From: Caulobacteraceae bacterium
GTDB taxonomy: Bacteria > Pseudomonadota > Alphaproteobacteria > Caulobacterales > Caulobacteraceae
DNA length: 15,859 nucleotides
NCBI GenBank assembly: GCA_947452665.1
Contig: CANGEH010000015.1
Span: 1-15,859, forward strand
Reading direction: 5' to 3'
The first letter of the stretch is position 1, and each line of letters starts with the position of its first letter. The notes beneath the pieces are model-generated. The model was not told the DNA's origin, did not search any database, and was given only the letters and a program-made list of their open reading frames with translations. Below are positions 13,509 through 15,859 of the stretch, in pieces. A program made the translations under genes and the position numbers.

Positions 13509-14882
13509 ATGACCTTTGCAAATCCCATTATCGCCGCTGGCATTGCTGGCTTGAGTGACCTGTATGAACAACGGGCCGTAACGCCAGTAGAGGCCGTGCA
13601 GGCCTATTTATCGCGGATTGAGCGGCTAGGCGGGCCATTGAATGCCTTTACTTCGGTGGATGCGGACGGTGCCCTTGCAGCAGCCCATGCCAGCGCTGCG
13701 CGCTGGGCCAAGGGAGAGCCCCTGTCCCCAATCGACGGCATTCCGATCGCTGTAAAAGCCAGTATTGCCGTCAAGGGTCAGCCGCAACATGCCGGTATCG
13801 GCGCGTTTGCTGGCCGTCTAGCGACTGAAGATGCGGCCTGCATTGCCGCCTTGCGCGAGGGCGGGGCGGTGTTTTTGGGCATGCTTAACCTGCATGAGGG
13901 CGCGGTTGGCGCGACCACAGACAATGAGGCCTTTGGCCAAGCGCATAATCCCTATGCCCAGGGCTTGACCGCAGGGGGCTCATCGGGCGGTTCTGGCTCG
14001 GCCGTCGCGGCCGGACTTTGTGCCGCAGCCCTTGGCACAGATACGCTTGGCAGCGTGCGCATTCCGGCGAGTTTCTGCGGCGTGTTTGGCCATAAGCCAA
14101 CTCAAGGCCTGGTATCGCTGGACGGGGTTGTGCCCCTGTCCTGGACCTTGGATCATGTTGGCGTCTTAGCCCGCTCTGCTCAGGATTGTGCCTATTTGCT
14201 AGCCCATGCTGCGGCGGTCGATGGTGATCTGACCGAGGCCTTTTCGCAGATTGCCGATCTAGACACATTGCGTCCCGCCCCGTTTGCCGCGCTCGACCTA
14301 GCACCCTTCGGTGATGCGATTGATGCGGACCTCACCAAGGCCTATGCGCTGGCGATTGAGGGTGCGCGTGAGGCTGGCCTCGACATCGCCATGATCTCCC
14401 TGCCCGATTATGATTTTGCACCCATGCTCCAGCACGGCGTCCTGATCATGACCGCCGAAGGTTATCTAGAGTTTGAAGACCAGATCGAAGGCGCCCCAGA
14501 GGCCTTTAGTGAGGCGGGCCGCCGCGTGTTTCGTTGGGGCGCTAACCAGCCCGCCGCCAATTTGGCCAAGGCCTATCGCGCGGTTGGCCGGGCCGTGGAA
14601 AAGGTCAAGGATCAACTGACGCCCTATGCGGCCTTGATCTTGCCAACCACGCCCATGCCCGCCTTTGGGTTTGGCACCAATGGCGATCATGTCGCAGATT
14701 TTACGGCCTTGGGTAATTTCCTTGGCATGCCCGCCTGCGCAGCGCCCATCGGTTTGAGCACCCAAGGTCTTCCCCTTTCGATACAGGTCCTGGCCTGGGA
14801 TGATGAGACAGCCCTTGGCCTGGCCGATATCTTGTCGCAGGCCGGTGACGCTGCGCCGCCGCCCCTGGCCTATCGCGGGTGA
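13509..14882 (+). CDS. Amidase signature family hydrolase
   Basis: The 457-residue protein belongs to the amidase signature family, which hydrolyses C-N amide bonds with a Ser-cisSer-Lys triad. The Lys is K83 in IAVKAS, the cis-Ser is S158 in GGSSGGSGSAVAAGL (157-170 region), and the nucleophile is S182 in GTDTLGSVRIPASFCG. The 24-residue spacing between the two serines equals that in fatty acid amide hydrolase (S217/S241). The nucleophile context is TLGS where most members have TGGS. The remainder, including LPTTPMPA near the C-terminus, is typical. ATG 13509 is chosen because MTFANPIIAAG begins the conserved region. There is no strong ribosome binding site. It is divergent from the CoA-transferase operon and may release a carboxylic acid for CoA activation, which is inference. 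The true substrate cannot be told. Confidence 0.9.
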   Translation: MTFANPIIAAGIAGLSDLYEQRAVTPVEAVQAYLSRIERLGGPLNAFTSVDADGALAAAHASAARWAKGEPLSPIDGIPIAVKASIAVKGQPQHAGIGAFAGRLATEDAACIAALREGGAVFLGMLNLHEGAVGATTDNEAFGQAHNPYAQGLTAGGSSGGSGSAVAAGLCAAALGTDTLGSVRIPASFCGVFGHKPTQGLVSLDGVVPLSWTLDHVGVLARSAQDCAYLLAHAAAVDGDLTEAFSQIADLDTLRPAPFAALDLAPFGDAIDADLTKAYALAIEGAREAGLDIAMISLPDYDFAPMLQHGVLIMTAEGYLEFEDQIEGAPEAFSEAGRRVFRWGANQPAANLAKAYRAVGRAVEKVKDQLTPYAALILPTTPMPAFGFGTNGDHVADFTALGNFLGMPACAAPIGLSTQGLPLSIQVLAWDDETALGLADILSQAGDAAPPPLAYRG

Positions 14883-14928
14883 TCTGGGTCTCCCATTCAC
14901 CCTAAGAGTGCGCTAATAGGGACTAGCC

Positions 14929-15859
14929 ATGTCTCGTTTGCCCGCCGCCGCCCCTCGAAAGCCCATTCCAGCCACGCCTATGCGGTTGGCCTTGCGCCGC
15001 CTTGCCAGTCTAGCCTTGGATATGCTCGCCTTTAGTTTGACGGCTGTGGCTGTGACGGGCTTTGTCATTAGCCTAGGTCGCCGCGAATTCGCGCGCGACC
15101 TAATCTTGCTCTATTTCCAGGAGCACGGGATTGACGCAGAGGTCGAGATTGATCAGGTCAATGTTGCGGGCCTATCGGGCTCGCTGCGGCTTGGTCCGGC
15201 CTATCACCCAGACCTAGACATCGAAAAATTCGAGATCACCTTTGCCAAGGGTTCAGCGAGCCCGTCGCCGGGCTCTGGTCAGATGATTGACACAGTCCAT
15301 CTGGTGCGACCACGGATTGGTCTGATCTTGCAAAATGGCCATCTCGATTTTGCAAGTCTTGACCCCTTGATCAATGTCTTGAGCCAACCCGGAGACAAGG
15401 CGCAAGGCCCAATGCCTCAGCCCGATATTCGGGTCGATGGGGCCTTGGTGACGTTACAAACAGAAAATGGTCCCCTCACAGTGCGGTTAAGCGCTGCGCT
15501 CAAGGGTGCGCAATTATTGAGCCTTGACGGTCAGATCCAACCGTTTTCGCTGACAGGCGAGGGCTTGCTACTGACCGGTTCTGGCGGACCGGTTCGAGCG
15601 CGCGCAAGTGCAGGCGCGCTCAAGCTTGTCGCCAGCCTGGGAATCGCTGAACTGGTCAATGATCGTCTGGGCCTCGAAGACGCCAAGCTTGGCCTTGAGG
15701 CCAGCCTGCCCTATCCGGCCCTTAACGTGGCTCGCGCAGATCAAAAATTGCAGGTCAGGGCTGGGCTGAAATCTAATGTCGTCAGTCGCGGGGCCTGGGT
15801 GGCGCAGGACGCAGAAGTCAATCTTCGGTTCGATGGCCAATTAGAATCTCAAGGCAAAA
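14929..15859 (+). CDS. AsmA/YdbH-like membrane-anchored protein, N-terminal part, open at the right edge
   Basis: An open frame of 310 codons runs off the window end. After a basic, proline-rich start (about residues 1-24) comes one hydrophobic segment (about 26-50, ALDMLAFSLTAVAVTGFVIS), then a long beta-rich, periplasm-facing region. Phrases such as LVRPRIGLILQNGHLDFASL (125-144) and IRVDGALVTLQTENGPLTVR (167-186) are characteristic of AsmA/TamB/YdbH-type proteins, which form long hydrophobic-groove bridges between inner and outer membranes and are linked to phospholipid transport. Most are over 900 residues, so about two thirds is missing here. AGGGAC lies eight bases before the ATG. It follows the amidase by 46 bases on the same strand but is probably an unrelated housekeeping gene. 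The family call is moderate; YdbH-type is the best guess. Confidence 0.68.
   Translation, partial: MSRLPAAAPRKPIPATPMRLALRRLASLALDMLAFSLTAVAVTGFVISLGRREFARDLILLYFQEHGIDAEVEIDQVNVAGLSGSLRLGPAYHPDLDIEKFEITFAKGSASPSPGSGQMIDTVHLVRPRIGLILQNGHLDFASLDPLINVLSQPGDKAQGPMPQPDIRVDGALVTLQTENGPLTVRLSAALKGAQLLSLDGQIQPFSLTGEGLLLTGSGGPVRARASAGALKLVASLGIAELVNDRLGLEDAKLGLEASLPYPALNVARADQKLQVRAGLKSNVVSRGAWVAQDAEVNLRFDGQLESQGK

Noticed and set aside
14883..14928. CCCTA...TAGGG inverted repeat as a terminator after the amidase
   Set aside because: The arms are five bases with a 12-base loop and no T-run, and the right arm forms the ribosome binding site of the next gene.
15568..15840. Minus-strand open frame near the right edge
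   Set aside because: It lies antisense to the AsmA/YdbH-like frame, which has a membrane anchor, a ribosome binding site and family-like phrases.

Overview
The window reads as a compact, moderately GC-rich alphaproteobacterial segment. This rests on the XdhC/MocA/IorAB type of molybdenum-enzyme maturation, an RPA-family plasmid replication initiator at the left edge, the subtypes of CoA-transferase and MHS transporter, and dense coding with four-base gene overlaps. I cannot name the genus; a Caulobacterales- or Sphingomonadales-like host is only a guess. There are no RNA genes, IS elements, CRISPR arrays or gene-free stretches over 300 bases. The longest non-coding gaps are about 120-145 bases and all lie between divergent genes.

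Layout. (1) 1-231, minus: the N-terminus of a plasmid or chromid replication initiator (RPA/RepA type), cut by the window edge, with a leader full of dyads (198-304). (2) 354-5979: a nearly complete molybdenum cofactor (Moco) block. It holds xdhC (+), a six-gene minus-strand operon moaA-moaD-moaE-moaB-moaC-moeA, and the divergent cytidylyltransferase gene mocA (+). (3) 5976-8611, minus: a two-subunit molybdenum hydroxylase of the isoquinoline 1-oxidoreductase type. Its small subunit carries two 2Fe-2S clusters and its large subunit is Tat-exported and possibly a lipoprotein. (4) 8756-9637 (+): a precorrin-2 dehydrogenase-like protein with a degenerate half of a uroporphyrinogen methyltransferase at its C-terminus. 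(5) 9634-13367, minus: acyl-CoA hydrolase/transferase, GntR/UTRA regulator and MHS-family transporter, with a divergent amidase (13509-14882, +). (6) 14929-end (+): the start of a large membrane-anchored AsmA/YdbH-like protein, open at the right edge.

How the genes fit together: MoaA, MoaC, MoaD, MoaE, MoaB and MoeA build Mo-molybdopterin from GTP and molybdate. MocA adds CMP to make the dinucleotide form used by xanthine-oxidase-family enzymes. XdhC likely sulfurates and inserts it. IorAB is the obvious local client, so one segment carries both a molybdenum hydroxylase and most of its cofactor supply, beside a plasmid-type replication gene. The MoaD-activating enzyme MoeB and a molybdate transporter are not in the window. 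The transporter, regulator, CoA-transferase and amidase look like a small catabolic unit for an amide or carboxylate. A link to the IorAB reaction is plausible but unproven.

Most striking structural observations: all three convergent gene pairs overlap by exactly four bases on a palindromic stop (TTAA, CTAG, CTAG). The repA leader carries nested, mutually exclusive inverted repeats over the start codon, plus a terminator-like hairpin. The 8-mer GGCCAAGG/CCTTGGCC recurs 16 times.
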